Source of the DNA: Chryseobacterium sp. OV279
GTDB taxonomy: Bacteria; Bacteroidota; Bacteroidia; Flavobacteriales; Weeksellaceae
Assembly (NCBI RefSeq): GCF_900128945.1
Contig: NZ_FQUD01000001.1
Coordinates: 868,001-932,000 of the forward strand
Reading direction: 5' to 3'
Length of the DNA stretch: 64,000 nucleotides
In this document: positions 52,443 to 62,772 of the stretch, piece after piece
Position numbering within the stretch: position 1 is the first letter of the stretch
Layout of the letters: every line of letters starts with the position of its first letter
Notes under the pieces: generated by a model
Databases searched by the model: none
The model's input: only the letters and a program-made list of their open reading frames with translations
What the model was told of the DNA's origin: nothing
Position numbers and translations under genes: made by a program

Positions 52443-53276
52443 ATGAAATTTTACTTTTCTCTATTTTTATTTATAGTTTCTTTTGCTAGAGCTCAGGTTT
52501 CTGTTACCGGAAATTTTTCAATGAAACCTGATTCGTATGAAGTAAAGGTGATAGATAAAAGCCTGCAAAATATATATTACAAATTAAAATTTGTCAGAGA
52601 TACTAAAAACTCAGGAAAGAAATTAGAGGCGGTCTGTATACTTCAATTAGGAGAACATTCTTCTAAGTTTTCTGATTTTAACAGTTTAAGAAAAGATTCT
52701 CTGATGGAAAAATTCAGCCATCTGGATCATTTAGGTTCTAAAGAACTGAATCAGACATTAAATTTATCTGAAAAATGGAAAAACGTTGTTGTCAAAAGTT
52801 TTTCAGAAGGTAAAATAATTGTACAGGATGTAGCCAAAAATACCTATCAATATGAAGAAAGGCAGCCCGTTCTTAATTGGGCACTTGAAACCGAAACAAA
52901 AAATATATTAGGGTACTCATGCAATAAGGCAATTGCTAAATACAGAGGAAGAAAATACACGGCCTGGTATTCTAAAGATATTCCTATTCATAATGGTCCC
53001 TATGTTTTTCAAGGACTTCCGGGACTTATTCTTGAGATTGAGGACAGTAAAAGTAACTTCCATTTTATGGCAGTAGGTATCGACAAAAAAGCAGCTGACA
53101 TATATCTGAGAAGCGAAAAAAGAATTCTTGTGATAACGAGAGAACAATTTAGAAAAATAGCACAAAATTATCATGATAATCCGGGATTCTTTCTTGGGAA
53201 ATCTTACGATATTAATGGAAATGCTATTATTGATGGTGGAAAAAAACGTCCATATAATCCTATTGAAATGGAGTGA
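52443..53276 (+). CDS. GLPGLI family secreted protein
   Basis: 277 residues from ATG 52443, where the signal peptide begins (MKFYFSLFLFIVSFARAQ); an in-frame ATG 60 nt upstream adds a segment with no signal. The family motif QGLPGLILEIEDSKSNFHF (near 196-214) is exact. Members are Bacteroidota periplasmic or secreted proteins of unknown function, often beside TonB-linked or small secreted peptides. Here the small Cys-containing protein precedes it. Confidence 0.9.
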   Translation: MKFYFSLFLFIVSFARAQVSVTGNFSMKPDSYEVKVIDKSLQNIYYKLKFVRDTKNSGKKLEAVCILQLGEHSSKFSDFNSLRKDSLMEKFSHLDHLGSKELNQTLNLSEKWKNVVVKSFSEGKIIVQDVAKNTYQYEERQPVLNWALETETKNILGYSCNKAIAKYRGRKYTAWYSKDIPIHNGPYVFQGLPGLILEIEDSKSNFHFMAVGIDKKAADIYLRSEKRILVITREQFRKIAQNYHDNPGFFLGKSYDINGNAIIDGGKKRPYNPIEME

Positions 53277-53284
53277 TATTAATT

Positions 53285-53320
53285 TAAAGAATCTGCCTCG
53301 GTTGCGAAGCAGATTCTTTA
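53285..53320. terminator. bidirectional terminator
   Basis: TAAAGAATCTGC (53285-53296) pairs with GCAGATTCTTTA (53309-53320) between the convergent GLPGLI and sdhB genes; weak T-runs on both sides. Confidence 0.78.
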
Positions 53321-53340
53321 TGTATGTTGTTAAGGTTTAA

Positions 53341-54090
53341 CTACTTTTTCCTGAAGAACAGCGCTCTTCCATACTCATAGTTCATTCTGGCAATATTCAG
53401 CACAGAAATTCCCTGAGGACATTCCACCTCACAGGCTTCCGTATTGGAGCAATGCCCGAAAAGTTCATGATCCATCTGGCTGACCATATTCAGAACACGG
53501 CCGCTTCTTTCTTCTTTACCCTGGGGAAGAAGAACCATATGAGTGATTTTTGCAGAAGTGAATAAGGCAGCACTTCCGTTTTTACAGGTAGCCACACACG
53601 CCCCACATCCGATACAGGCGGCAGAATCAAAAGCTTCCTCAGCAGTTTGATGAGTGACTGCAATTGCTGTAGCATCAGGGGCTTGCCCTGTATTGACGGA
53701 TACAAATCCACCTGAAGAAATAATTCTGTCAAAAGCAGACCGGTCTACTTTAAGGTCTTTTTTTACCGGAAAAGCTTCTGCCCGGAAAGGTTCAATTAAA
53801 ATCGTTTCACCATTTTTAAAAGACCGTAAGTGAAGCTGACAGGTCGTCGTATTTTTTAATGGTCCGTGGGCAATTCCGTTGATCATCATACCACATTGTC
53901 CGCAAATTCCTTCACGGCAATCGTGATCGAATTCTACAGGTTCGTCGCCTTCCGTAATGAGTTTTTCATTTAAAGTATCCAGCATTTCCAGGAAAGACAT
54001 GTGGGGATTCAGTTCTTTCAGATCATAACTGACCAGTTTCCCTTCGCTCTTTCTGTCTTTCTGTCTCCATATCTTAAGATGTAAATCCAT
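53341..54090 (-). CDS. sdhB: succinate dehydrogenase/fumarate reductase iron-sulfur subunit
   Basis: 249 residues. N-terminal ferredoxin domain with CREGICGQCGMMING (2Fe-2S) and a C-terminal domain with CIGCGACVATCKNGSA and CEVECPQGI (4Fe-4S, 3Fe-4S). It moves electrons from SdhA flavin to the membrane anchor. Length and motifs fit the type B (menaquinone) enzyme. Last gene of the porin-transporter-sdhCAB cluster; 12 bp from sdhA. Confidence 0.97.
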   Translation of the reverse strand: MDLHLKIWRQKDRKSEGKLVSYDLKELNPHMSFLEMLDTLNEKLITEGDEPVEFDHDCREGICGQCGMMINGIAHGPLKNTTTCQLHLRSFKNGETILIEPFRAEAFPVKKDLKVDRSAFDRIISSGGFVSVNTGQAPDATAIAVTHQTAEEAFDSAACIGCGACVATCKNGSAALFTSAKITHMVLLPQGKEERSGRVLNMVSQMDHELFGHCSNTEACEVECPQGISVLNIARMNYEYGRALFFRKK

Positions 54091-54102
54091 AATGTTTGTT
54101 TT

Positions 54103-56019
54103 TTATTTGTAGCTTCTTACCGTTGGCTGTATCTCTTCAAATATCAGCGGCTCTTTGATGAGCTCCGGTTCATTATTTTCACCAGCCCATGCCCACGCGG
54201 AGATAAACTGATATTCGGTATCATTCCTTAAAGCTTCTCCGTCCGGGGTTTGATATTCTTCCCGGAAGTGAGCACCGCAGGATTCATTTCGGGTTAAAGC
54301 ATCATAGCACATCAGCTCACCGATCTCGAAATAATCAGCGACGCGGCCGACTTTTTCAAGTTCAGTATTCATTGTGTCACCCTGTCCTGAAACCCGTACA
54401 TCTCTATAAAATTCCTGTTTTAATTTCCTGATTTCTCCGATGGCATATTTCAGACCTTCTTCATTTCTGGCCAGTCCGCAGTAATCATATAAAAGCTTTC
54501 CTAAAGTTTTGTGGAAATAATCAACGGTTTTGGTACCTCTGATACTGATGAAATCCAGAATCTGTTTTTTTACAGCATTTTCGGCGGCTTCAAACTCCGG
54601 AGCATCGGGTGAAATTTTTCCGGTATGAATCTCATCAGCCAGATAATTGGCAATCGTGTAAGGTGCGATAAAATAGCCGTCTACAGAAGCCTGAAGCAAT
54701 GAATTGGCTCCCAGTCTGTTCGCTCCGTGATCTGCAAAATTGGCTTCACCCAAAGCAAAAAGTCCTGGAATAGTAGTCATCAGTTCATAATCCACCCAAA
54801 GTCCGCCCATGGAAAAGTGAGCAGAAGGAGAGATCATCATCGGTTCATTATAAGCATTGTATCCTGTGATTTTAAGATACATGTCAAATAAATTTCCGTA
54901 CTTCTCCTGAATCTTTTCCTTTCCCTGTTCTCTTATCGCCTTGGAAAAATCAAGATACACTGCATTTTTCAAAGGTCCGATTCCAAAACCGGCATCAATT
55001 CTTTCTTTAGCAGCACGGGAAGAAATATCTCTCGGAGCCAGGTTTCCAAAAGCGGGATACCGGCGCTCCAGATAATAATCTCTTTCGTTTTCCGGAATAT
55101 CATTAGGAAGTCTTGTTTCATCAACCTTTGAAGGAACCCAGATTCTTCCGTCATTACGCAAAGATTCTGACATCAGGGTTAATTTAGACTGATAATCTCC
55201 CGATTGCGGAAGAGAAGTAGGATGCACCTGAATCCAGCTCGGGGAAGCCATCAAAGCTCCTTTTTTGTGAGCCCGCCAGATCGCAGAACCATTACAGCCC
55301 ATGGCTAAGGTTGAGAGGTAATAAATTTTTCCATAACCTCCGGTAGCCAGAATTACTGCATGGGCAGCATGTCTTTCAATTTCTCCGGTATCTAAATTCC
55401 TGACGATAATGCCTCTTGTTTTACCATCAATCATCACCAGATCAAGCATTTCATGTCTGGAATACAACTGCACGGTTCCTTTTCCAACCTGTCTCATCAG
55501 GGCCTGATAGGCTCCGAGAAGAAGTTGTTGCCCAGTTTGTCCCCTTGCATAAAAGGTCCGGCTCACCTGAACACCACCGAAAGAACGGTTGTTGAGGTAG
55601 CCACCATATTCACGTCCGAACGGAACGCCCTGCGCTACGGCCTGATCAATGAGGTTTAATGAACATTCAGCCATCCGGTAGACATTGGCTTCCCGGGCTC
55701 TGAAATCGCCTCCTTTTAAGGTGTCTACGAACATTCTGTAAACACTGTCTCCATCATTTTTATAATTTTTAGCGGCATTCACACCACCTTGCGCGGCTAC
55801 GGAGTGGGCTCTTCTCGGGCTGTCCTGGAAACAGAATGACTTGACATTGTAACCCATTTCGCCCAGAGAAGCAGCAACTGAGCTTCCTGCCAATCCGGTT
55901 CCAACGACAATAACGTCCAGCTTTTTACGGTTGGCAGGATTAACGAGCTTGGCTTTCTTTTTATAGTTGTCCCATTTTTGTTCTAACGGGCCTTGAGGTA
56001 TTTTTGAATTTAAGATCAT
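54103..56019 (-). CDS. sdhA: succinate dehydrogenase/fumarate reductase flavoprotein subunit
   Basis: 638 residues from the ATG at 56019; the frame extends upstream by 72 codons into sdhC but that part is unlike the family. [19 protein letters not shown] is the FAD-binding loop (near 37), [14 protein letters not shown] the covalent-flavin His region, HPTSLP and [11 protein letters not shown] (active site) follow, then the CGAHFREE capping region. It oxidises succinate to fumarate. Located between sdhC (11 bp) and sdhB. Confidence 0.97.
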   Translation of the reverse strand: MILNSKIPQGPLEQKWDNYKKKAKLVNPANRKKLDVIVVGTGLAGSSVAASLGEMGYNVKSFCFQDSPRRAHSVAAQGGVNAAKNYKNDGDSVYRMFVDTLKGGDFRAREANVYRMAECSLNLIDQAVAQGVPFGREYGGYLNNRSFGGVQVSRTFYARGQTGQQLLLGAYQALMRQVGKGTVQLYSRHEMLDLVMIDGKTRGIIVRNLDTGEIERHAAHAVILATGGYGKIYYLSTLAMGCNGSAIWRAHKKGALMASPSWIQVHPTSLPQSGDYQSKLTLMSESLRNDGRIWVPSKVDETRLPNDIPENERDYYLERRYPAFGNLAPRDISSRAAKERIDAGFGIGPLKNAVYLDFSKAIREQGKEKIQEKYGNLFDMYLKITGYNAYNEPMMISPSAHFSMGGLWVDYELMTTIPGLFALGEANFADHGANRLGANSLLQASVDGYFIAPYTIANYLADEIHTGKISPDAPEFEAAENAVKKQILDFISIRGTKTVDYFHKTLGKLLYDYCGLARNEEGLKYAIGEIRKLKQEFYRDVRVSGQGDTMNTELEKVGRVADYFEIGELMCYDALTRNESCGAHFREEYQTPDGEALRNDTEYQFISAWAWAGENNEPELIKEPLIFEEIQPTVRSYK

Positions 56020-56030
56020 AACTTTTCTGT

Positions 56031-56687
56031 TTAATGGGCAGTAAAGAATACGTAAACGGGCATCAGTGCAAAACCTATACTGATAATCACTGAATAGACA
56101 ATTCCGGCGGTTTTGAACCATTTCACAAACTTGGGGTGAAATAATCCCAGTGTTCTGGCCGCACTGTGAATTCCATGGATCAGATGATAGCATAAAGCAA
56201 CCATTGATAGTACGTAAATGATGACATACCACCATTCCTTGAAAACCGTTACGACAAGGATATACAGATCCTTATTCCCGTTTGCATCGAGAGGTGGGTT
56301 TCCGAATTTGTAGACATACCAGAAATTCTGAAAGTGAATCACCAGAAAGATCAGGATCAGCGTACCGAGGATTCCCATATTGCGGGAATACCATTTACTG
56401 GCTCTTCCGCGGTTTTCCGACTGATAGTTTCCACCCGATTTTTTATTTTTCAGGGTAATGAGCAGTCCATCCAGAGCATGCAGGATAATACTTGCATACA
56501 GAACGTAGGAAACCATTTTGATCAGAATATTTCCGGACAGAAAATGCGAATAGGCGTTAAACTGCAGGTGCGCCTGCTCAGGCGGAAGAAACAGCTGGAG
56601 ATTTCCCAAGAAATGGATCAACAGAAAGAAGCTCAGGAACAGTCCTGTAAGGCACATCAGCATTTTTCTTGACAAGGTTGACAGCAT
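56031..56687 (-). CDS. sdhC: succinate dehydrogenase cytochrome b subunit
   Basis: 218 residues with five TM helices, as in the single-anchor type B enzymes of Bacteroidota. His residues in the helices ([34 protein letters not shown]) are heme b ligands. It carries electrons to menaquinone. First of sdhCAB, directly after the dicarboxylate transporter (16 bp). Confidence 0.94.
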   Translation of the reverse strand: MLSTLSRKMLMCLTGLFLSFFLLIHFLGNLQLFLPPEQAHLQFNAYSHFLSGNILIKMVSYVLYASIILHALDGLLITLKNKKSGGNYQSENRGRASKWYSRNMGILGTLILIFLVIHFQNFWYVYKFGNPPLDANGNKDLYILVVTVFKEWWYVIIYVLSMVALCYHLIHGIHSAARTLGLFHPKFVKWFKTAGIVYSVIISIGFALMPVYVFFTAH

Positions 56688-56703
56688 ATTTTTGATTTAA
56701 TGA

Positions 56704-58134
56704 TTAATAATATCCTAAAACTTTCATCCAAAGTCCTCCTACGACCATATAGATGATGAGTAAAACAATTCCGATCTCAAGACCTCTCAGCCACCAGGCT
56801 TTCAGCTCGACATAGCCACTTCCGTAAAATACCGGAGCAGGGCCGTGACCGTAATGGGTAAGAACTCCATAAATTGAACCTAAGAAACCAAGCATCATAG
56901 CTAATAGCATCGGAGGGATTCCTAAAGAAACACCAACACCCAATAATGCTGCATACATCGCAGCCACGTGAGCCGTTGCACTCGCGAAAATATAGTGGCT
57001 GAAAAAGTACACGACAATAATCACCGGAAAGGCAACCTGCCAGCTTAGTCCGCCTATTTTTACTTTGATCAGATCACTGAACCATCCGATGAAACCGAGC
57101 TCGTTTAAAGAACTGGCCATCATCACCAGAACCGCAAACCACACGATGGTATCCCAGGCACCTTTTTCCCCTTTGATATCTTCCCACGTCAGAACTGAAG
57201 TAAGAAGTAACATGGTAAGTCCTATGAAAGCTGTTGTGGTAGCATCAATAGACAGTGCTCCTCCAAATATCCAAAGGGCTAAAAGGATAAAGAAAGCCAG
57301 TAACATCAACCATTCATTTCTGGAAATAGGTCCCATTTCTTTTAATTTCTGAGCGGCCATTTTCGGGGCATCGCCAGTTTTTTTCAACTCAGGCGGATAT
57401 AATTTGTACAAAACCAACGGGACCACGAAGAATGCGACTAAGCCCGGAACGAAACCGGCTGCAGCCCATGACATCCAAGTAATATTGATTCCTAAATTCG
57501 CTGCAAATTTCTGACACATCGGGTTACTCGCAGTCCCGGTAAGGAACATGGATGAAGCGATGAGGTTCATATAATAACTGTTCAGGGTAAGGAAAGACCC
57601 CAGTTTTCTGTGGGTTTCCGGCTTTTCAGGAACGGAATCGAAGCTGATGGCCATAGATTTCATAATCGGGTAGATGATTCCGCCTCCTCTTGCGGTGTTA
57701 CTCGGAATAGCAGGAGCCAGACATACATCGGCCAGTCCAAGTCCGTAAGCCAGTCCCAATGAGCTTTTACCGAAAATTCGGATGAATAAAAAGGCAATCC
57801 TGTTTCCCAATCCGGTTTTGATAAATCCTCTGGCGATAAAGAATGAGATCCCGATCAGCCAGATCACTTTATCTCCAAATCCGGAAAGTGCTTTGGTGAT
57901 AGATTTTCCGGCATCTCCCGGTGCGACTACCTGAGTAAGCGCTGTAAATGCTATGGCCATCATACACATGGTGCCCATAGGTGCTGCTTTAAGGATGATT
58001 CCCAAGATGGTGGCCGCAAAAATAGCGAACAGATGCCAGGCGTTTTCAGCAACGCCTTCCGGAGCCGGAATAAACCATATAATCAGCGCAACGGCAAACG
58101 TTATCGCGATATTTCTGATATTAATTTCTTTCAT
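56704..58134 (-). CDS. DASS-family dicarboxylate transporter
   Basis: 476 residues with about 12 TM helices of the SLC13/DASS type: IPSNTARGGGIIYPIMKSMA and FLTGTASNPMCQKFAANL carry the SNT-like substrate/ion motifs. It takes up C4-dicarboxylates (malate, succinate, fumarate) by ion coupling or exchange. Placed between an outer-membrane porin and sdhCAB, so the cluster covers uptake and oxidation. Confidence 0.9.
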   Translation of the reverse strand: MKEINIRNIAITFAVALIIWFIPAPEGVAENAWHLFAIFAATILGIILKAAPMGTMCMMAIAFTALTQVVAPGDAGKSITKALSGFGDKVIWLIGISFFIARGFIKTGLGNRIAFLFIRIFGKSSLGLAYGLGLADVCLAPAIPSNTARGGGIIYPIMKSMAISFDSVPEKPETHRKLGSFLTLNSYYMNLIASSMFLTGTASNPMCQKFAANLGINITWMSWAAAGFVPGLVAFFVVPLVLYKLYPPELKKTGDAPKMAAQKLKEMGPISRNEWLMLLAFFILLALWIFGGALSIDATTTAFIGLTMLLLTSVLTWEDIKGEKGAWDTIVWFAVLVMMASSLNELGFIGWFSDLIKVKIGGLSWQVAFPVIIVVYFFSHYIFASATAHVAAMYAALLGVGVSLGIPPMLLAMMLGFLGSIYGVLTHYGHGPAPVFYGSGYVELKAWWLRGLEIGIVLLIIYMVVGGLWMKVLGYY

Positions 58135-58155
58135 GATCTATAAATATTTAAGCGG

Positions 58156-59316
58156 TTAAAATCTACTTTGCACCTGAACAATGAATAGATTGTTGTTGTA
58201 TTGTGATGTGTTGTCTACCTGATGTTTGTACCGGTCGAACTGCATACCCAGCTGGATTCTTGCTCCATAGTTTTTCAGGAATTCCAGCCCGAACATCGGC
58301 GTTATGGTCTGTCTTGGATTGGAGTTCAGCCTGAAATTGGTATCCAGATATTCGTATCGACAAGACAGTTCGAAAGCGCTGAGGTTTTTATGATTAATCT
58401 CGTACCGTACATTCGGAAGAAAATAAGCGCCACGGATCAGGTATTGATCAGGATTGGAAGGTCTCAACTCCGGATCCATCGTGTTGTAAAGAACATGATT
58501 GGTCGCCTGTTTCGCTTCCAGTTGCATATCCAGACTCCATTTCGGGTCAAACTGGATCAATGAGCTGAGGTCAATTCCTACGGCGTATACTTTTTTACTT
58601 AATACTTCACCGACACCTCCGTTCAGGCCGACGTTGAAATTATATTTTTTAGACAAACCGAAAACCAATCTCGTGGAATACTGCTTCCCGTCATCGTTGT
58701 CATTGATCTGATTTTTCCCGTTTCCATTGACGACTGACACCGCATACTGGAAAGGAATTTGACCCAGTTGAAGCTGCCCCGTTGCAGAAAGCCCGATCTG
58801 GAAGCTTGTCCAGCCCAGTTTTCCGAATTCCGTATACTGATTGGACCAATCCAGAGATTTGATGATGTCAATAGGATACGTTTCCTCAATTCCGAACCAG
58901 GGTCTGAATTGTCCGACTGTAAAGGCGAGCTTAGGATTGAAGGTGTATTTCAGATAAGCATTTTCAAGAACCCTGCTTTTGGGATCGTTTTTAAAGTCAG
59001 CGAGGTTCGCAAGTGCTACGACTTCCGTTCTTTTGCTGATCTGTGCGCGTACCTGAACCCTCATGTATTTCAGCATGAAATTGTTGCTGGTTCCAGACCC
59101 ATCCGCATGATGCAAACCGTTTACATCTACATCTTTGGTCATGCCTACGAGATAACGTGCCTGAAAAAGGCCTTTGATCTGAAGCACCGGATATTTCACA
59201 TGGTCTTCCTCCTGCTTGTTCTGCTGCAGAGAATCCTGGATCTGTGCACTGGCGGAAAAACCTGCCAACAGGGCACAAAAGATCAGACTTCTCTTTTTTG
59301 GTGAAAAAAGGGTCAT
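58156..59316 (-). CDS. outer-membrane porin (OprO/OprP-type)
   Basis: 386 residues, signal peptide 1-24 (ends ASAQ), then a beta-barrel: LQIKGLFQARYLVG, FTVGQFRPWFGIEETYP (near 136-152, the OprO/P-like signature) and strands to a terminal Phe (VQVQSRF). It probably lets dicarboxylates reach the inner-membrane transporter, since it is the first gene in that operon. Substrate choice is inference from context. Confidence 0.85.
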   Translation of the reverse strand: MTLFSPKKRSLIFCALLAGFSASAQIQDSLQQNKQEEDHVKYPVLQIKGLFQARYLVGMTKDVDVNGLHHADGSGTSNNFMLKYMRVQVRAQISKRTEVVALANLADFKNDPKSRVLENAYLKYTFNPKLAFTVGQFRPWFGIEETYPIDIIKSLDWSNQYTEFGKLGWTSFQIGLSATGQLQLGQIPFQYAVSVVNGNGKNQINDNDDGKQYSTRLVFGLSKKYNFNVGLNGGVGEVLSKKVYAVGIDLSSLIQFDPKWSLDMQLEAKQATNHVLYNTMDPELRPSNPDQYLIRGAYFLPNVRYEINHKNLSAFELSCRYEYLDTNFRLNSNPRQTITPMFGLEFLKNYGARIQLGMQFDRYKHQVDNTSQYNNNLFIVQVQSRF

Positions 59317-59338
59317 AGTATTTGTGTTTAAAAAATTA

Positions 59339-59506
59339 TTATTTAGTTGCCTGGAAATTGGAAATGGACTTCCTCCAATTCATGGAACTTAGCGTAGTAA
59401 TCGGGATTTCCGAATCTTTGTAGACTTTTCCACTATGGGTTTCGAAATGAATTCCGATTCCTGATATGGGGAAAGGGGTGAGGATAATTAAAGGGAACTT
59501 TTTCAT
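59339..59506 (-). CDS. possible small secreted peptide before the porin
   Basis: 55 residues from MKKFPLIILTPFPISGIGIH; the N-terminus looks like a short hydrophobic leader, the rest is polar. It lies 22 bp upstream of the porin start on the same strand and could be a leader peptide or a small exported protein. No family. An ATG at 59554 would add 16 residues. Coding status is uncertain. Confidence 0.35.
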   Translation of the reverse strand: MKKFPLIILTPFPISGIGIHFETHSGKVYKDSEIPITTLSSMNWRKSISNFQATK

Positions 59507-59554
59507 AGTCTGATTATTTGAATTTAAATGAGGATTTAATTGAAAATAATGCAA

Positions 59555-59862
59555 AAAAATTCAACAATTTTTAAACGTATTCATTATTTGGTGATATAAA
59601 TTTAATAAATTTTGTTTAATTAACATAATTATTTTAGGGGTTAATGTAAAATTCATGTGATGAATCATGATGGGAAAATTAAACTTGACCTGCTCTTAAA
59701 TTTTTAGTATATTATAAATTAAATGCCATTATCAGTATTGAAAAAGCAAGCGTATCAGGGCTGAAAATCAGAGGGATTCATGTCACGGATTGCAGGGATG
59801 ACGGTGTTTTAAGGACTTCCGTGATTTCGTACCACAAAGTAATATGTCGTTAAAAAAATCGT
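59555..59862. other. gene-free divergent spacer
   Basis: A+T-rich spacer between the porin operon and the phytochrome gene. No frame with coding character; GGATTGCAGGGATGACGG near 59784 resembles words of the dispersed repeats. Confidence 0.4.
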
Positions 59863-59870
59863 TATATTTG
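59863..59870 (+). promoter_or_regulatory. TATATTTG box before the phytochrome gene
   Basis: Perfect TAnnTTTG -7 box 17 nt before the ATG at 59888; the -33 TTG is not clear. Confidence 0.5.
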
Positions 59871-59887
59871 GTAGATCAAAGAAAGAT

Positions 59888-62077
59888 ATGAATTTTGTAG
59901 AGTGTCATGAGGAGCCCATCCATATTCCTGGGTATATACAAAGTTTTGGATACCTGATTGGCATTGATGCAGAATCTCATTCCATCACTTTTTTCAGCAG
60001 GAATATTTCGGATATATTCAGAATCGAAAATGCGGAAGAGCTTTTTGGGAGAAGTCTTATGGATTTTCCTGAAATTTTCCGTTCTGTGATGGATTCTGAT
60101 TTGTATTCTTCTCTGAAAGACTTTACAAAAAGAGAAAACGAAACGCATTTTGATAAGGTATTTATCAGCGGAAAGGAATATCATTTTTCCATTTTCAGAA
60201 GCGGGAAACATATTTTCCTGGAATTTGAAGCGGTACTGGAAAATCCGAATAAACGTATTTCCAATAAGTATGACAATTTTTACGTCATCGACAATGAAAA
60301 GGAGCTTTGGGAACAGTTGCTGAGTACGCTTTCCAAGATTGTAAATTATGACCGGATGATGGTGTATAAATTTATGATGGACGGTTCCGGAAAAGTGATT
60401 GCAGAAAGGAGAGATGAGGATATGGAAAGCTATCTGGGCCTTCATTATCCCGAATCCGATATTCCGAGACAAGCCAGAGAGCTTTATTTAAAGAAAAGGA
60501 AGAGAATTTTCAGCAATGTCTATGCAGATACGGTTCCGCTGATCAGCAGAACGGATGAGGTTATTGATCTTACTTTTGCGGCTTCTCGGGGAATGTCGCC
60601 GGTTCACGGGCAGTATGTCAAAAATTCCGGAGCTTCTTCCAGTTTCAGTGTGTCTATTATCATTGAGGATCATCTTTGGGGACTGGTAACGTGCCAGAAT
60701 TCGGAGGCTAAACATATTGACCTTGAAGACAGGGTGCAGGCCGGTATTTTTACGGCTTTGGCTTCTAATGCTTATTCTTCGTTTAAATCTAAAAATGAAT
60801 TAAATTATCGTCTTGAACTGAACGAAAAATCGTCACAGCTAAAAGCGGAGTTTTTAAAACATAATAATCTGTTCGACTCTTTGGCGGACAATAAAGCAAA
60901 AATAAGAAAACTGCCTGAGGCAGATGGTTTGGTTATTATTGCAGAGGGTGATATAGTGACTGTGGGAACGGTTCCTGAACGGGGAATCATTGATGCCATT
61001 GCCCATTGGGCCCTCGAAAATACCACGGAAAGTATTTTTGTCAGCAGAAGTTTCCTTAAAGATTACGGCGAGGAACTTGGACTGGATGAAAGTGCAGCCG
61101 GAATTATTATCTATTTTATCGAAAGAAGTAAAAAAGAAATGCTGATCTGGTTCCGTAAGGAATTTGATGAACATATCAGCTGGGCCGGAAATCCTGAGAA
61201 GAAAATTGGGGTGGTGGTTCAGGATGGACAGGAAAAACATATTGTTTCGCCAAGAACATCTTTTAACATATTTACAGAAAATATTAAAGGAAACTCCAGA
61301 AGATGGAATTCCAGAGATATCAGTTCGGTGCAGACTGTCCGGGATGTGATTCTTGAAACGTCACACAAACAGTATAATGCCATCAAAGCCCTGAACAATG
61401 AGCTGAGAAAGGTCAATGAGGAGCTTGACAGTTTTTCTTATACAATTTCACATGACCTGGGAACACCTTTGACCGTGATGAAGTTAAATGCTCAGATGCT
61501 GCTCGCCAATTTTGAAAAGACAGAAAAAAATAAAAATAAACTGACGTCTATTGTTGAAGAAATCGACAGTATGGCGGAAATGATGCATGATGTTCTCCAG
61601 CTCAGCCGTGCAAAACACAGCGAGATAGAATTGGAGCGCCTGCAACCTGCCAATACCATTCTTAAGATCTCAGAAAATGCAAAGATCACTTTTGAAAGCC
61701 CGAAAAGTGAGATCATTATTAAGGAATGTCCCGATGTACTCGCGGATAAAACGATGCTTCATCAGGTGTTTTTAAATATCATCAATAATGCGGTAAAATA
61801 CTCCTCTCATAAAGATGAGCCTAAAGTGGAAATCTGGGGAGCGGAAGAGGACGGACATATTGTGTACAGGATCTCAGACAATGGAATCGGGATTCCACAG
61901 GAAGAAAAGCATAAGATGTTTAAAATCTTCAACCGGATGGATAATGCGAAAAAATTTAAGGGAAATGGAGTAGGGCTGTCCATTGTGCACAGAATCATGA
62001 AAAGGATTGGTGGAAATGTGGATTATGATAACAATAAAGAGGGTACTTGTTTCATTTTAACGTTCAAAAAACCGTAA
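59888..62077 (+). CDS. bphP: bacteriophytochrome histidine kinase
   Basis: 729 residues. PAS-GAF-PHY photosensor followed by a kinase. Cys6 in the N-terminal ECHEEPIHIPGYIQ is the biliverdin attachment residue, as in other bacteriophytochromes; the GAF has YPESDIPRQARELY (PASDIP-type, near 186) and MSPVHGQYVKN (near 237). HisKA has SHDLGTPL (phosphoacceptor His near 526); HATPase has NIINNAVKYS, DNGIGIP and KGNGVGLSI. It senses red/far-red light and passes phosphate to a response regulator that is not encoded nearby. Followed by its heme oxygenase (27 bp). Confidence 0.93.
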   Translation: MNFVECHEEPIHIPGYIQSFGYLIGIDAESHSITFFSRNISDIFRIENAEELFGRSLMDFPEIFRSVMDSDLYSSLKDFTKRENETHFDKVFISGKEYHFSIFRSGKHIFLEFEAVLENPNKRISNKYDNFYVIDNEKELWEQLLSTLSKIVNYDRMMVYKFMMDGSGKVIAERRDEDMESYLGLHYPESDIPRQARELYLKKRKRIFSNVYADTVPLISRTDEVIDLTFAASRGMSPVHGQYVKNSGASSSFSVSIIIEDHLWGLVTCQNSEAKHIDLEDRVQAGIFTALASNAYSSFKSKNELNYRLELNEKSSQLKAEFLKHNNLFDSLADNKAKIRKLPEADGLVIIAEGDIVTVGTVPERGIIDAIAHWALENTTESIFVSRSFLKDYGEELGLDESAAGIIIYFIERSKKEMLIWFRKEFDEHISWAGNPEKKIGVVVQDGQEKHIVSPRTSFNIFTENIKGNSRRWNSRDISSVQTVRDVILETSHKQYNAIKALNNELRKVNEELDSFSYTISHDLGTPLTVMKLNAQMLLANFEKTEKNKNKLTSIVEEIDSMAEMMHDVLQLSRAKHSEIELERLQPANTILKISENAKITFESPKSEIIIKECPDVLADKTMLHQVFLNIINNAVKYSSHKDEPKVEIWGAEEDGHIVYRISDNGIGIPQEEKHKMFKIFNRMDNAKKFKGNGVGLSIVHRIMKRIGGNVDYDNNKEGTCFILTFKKP

Positions 62078-62104
62078 ATTTGGGAAAATTTAAAAACCTT
62101 ATTT

Positions 62105-62656
62105 ATGGTATCAGAGTATCTTAAGCAAAATACAGCGGAATATCACGATGCTGCAGAGAAACTTTTCAATTCTGAAAAAATTTTTAATAAAACTTTCACC
62201 CTTGAGGATTACAAAAAGATCATTCATACGAATTATCTGATGCTTCTTCACAGTGAAGATAAAATATTCGGAAGCCTTTCTGATAAATATTCGGAGAAGC
62301 TTCAACTTAACAACAGAAAGAAGCTTTCCCTTATCGAAAAGGATCTTGAAAGTCTTTCTCTGGAAAACCAAACTGTTTCCCATGATCTTGAATTTGACAA
62401 CGAGCATGAAGCTTTAGGAGCGATGTACGTGATCGAAGGTTCTACTTTGGGTGGAAACGTGATTGCAAAACAGCTTTCTAAAACAGAAGGTTTTGATAAT
62501 GTGACTTTCAATTTCTTCGGATGCTATCAGGAAAATACAGGCCCGATGTGGAAAAATTTCAAAGAGGTTCTGGACACTGAAGTGGCTGAAGACAACTACA
62601 ATGAAGTCCTTTCAGGAGCAAAAAAACTATATACGTTTTTACTGAACGTCAATTAA
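62105..62656 (+). CDS. bphO: biliverdin-producing heme oxygenase
   Basis: 183 residues, all helical. The proximal His in TAEYHDAAEKLF (near 14) and the distal GSTLGGNVIAKQL helix (near 115) are heme oxygenase features. It opens heme to biliverdin, the chromophore for the adjacent phytochrome. It is in the same operon, 27 bp after bphP. Confidence 0.88.
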   Translation: MVSEYLKQNTAEYHDAAEKLFNSEKIFNKTFTLEDYKKIIHTNYLMLLHSEDKIFGSLSDKYSEKLQLNNRKKLSLIEKDLESLSLENQTVSHDLEFDNEHEALGAMYVIEGSTLGGNVIAKQLSKTEGFDNVTFNFFGCYQENTGPMWKNFKEVLDTEVAEDNYNEVLSGAKKLYTFLLNVN

Positions 62657-62688
62657 TTTCATTGAACCCTAATTAAATTCCTGAAAAA

Positions 62689-62719
62689 TTGCCCACATTT
62701 TCAGGAATTGTTAAATTTG
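62689..62719 (+). promoter_or_regulatory. promoter of mdh
   Basis: TTG at 62689-62691, 20-bp spacer, TAAATTTG at 62712-62719: close to the ideal flavobacterial promoter. Leader of about 45 nt. Confidence 0.75.
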
Positions 62720-62772
62720 AGCGTTTCAATTTTTAGAGTAAACTAAAAAATAATTTAAAAAAAGTATACAAT

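Noticed and set aside
56020..56235. 72-codon N-terminal extension of sdhA
   Set aside because: It overlaps sdhC and does not resemble flavoprotein N-termini; [16 protein letters not shown] is the natural start.
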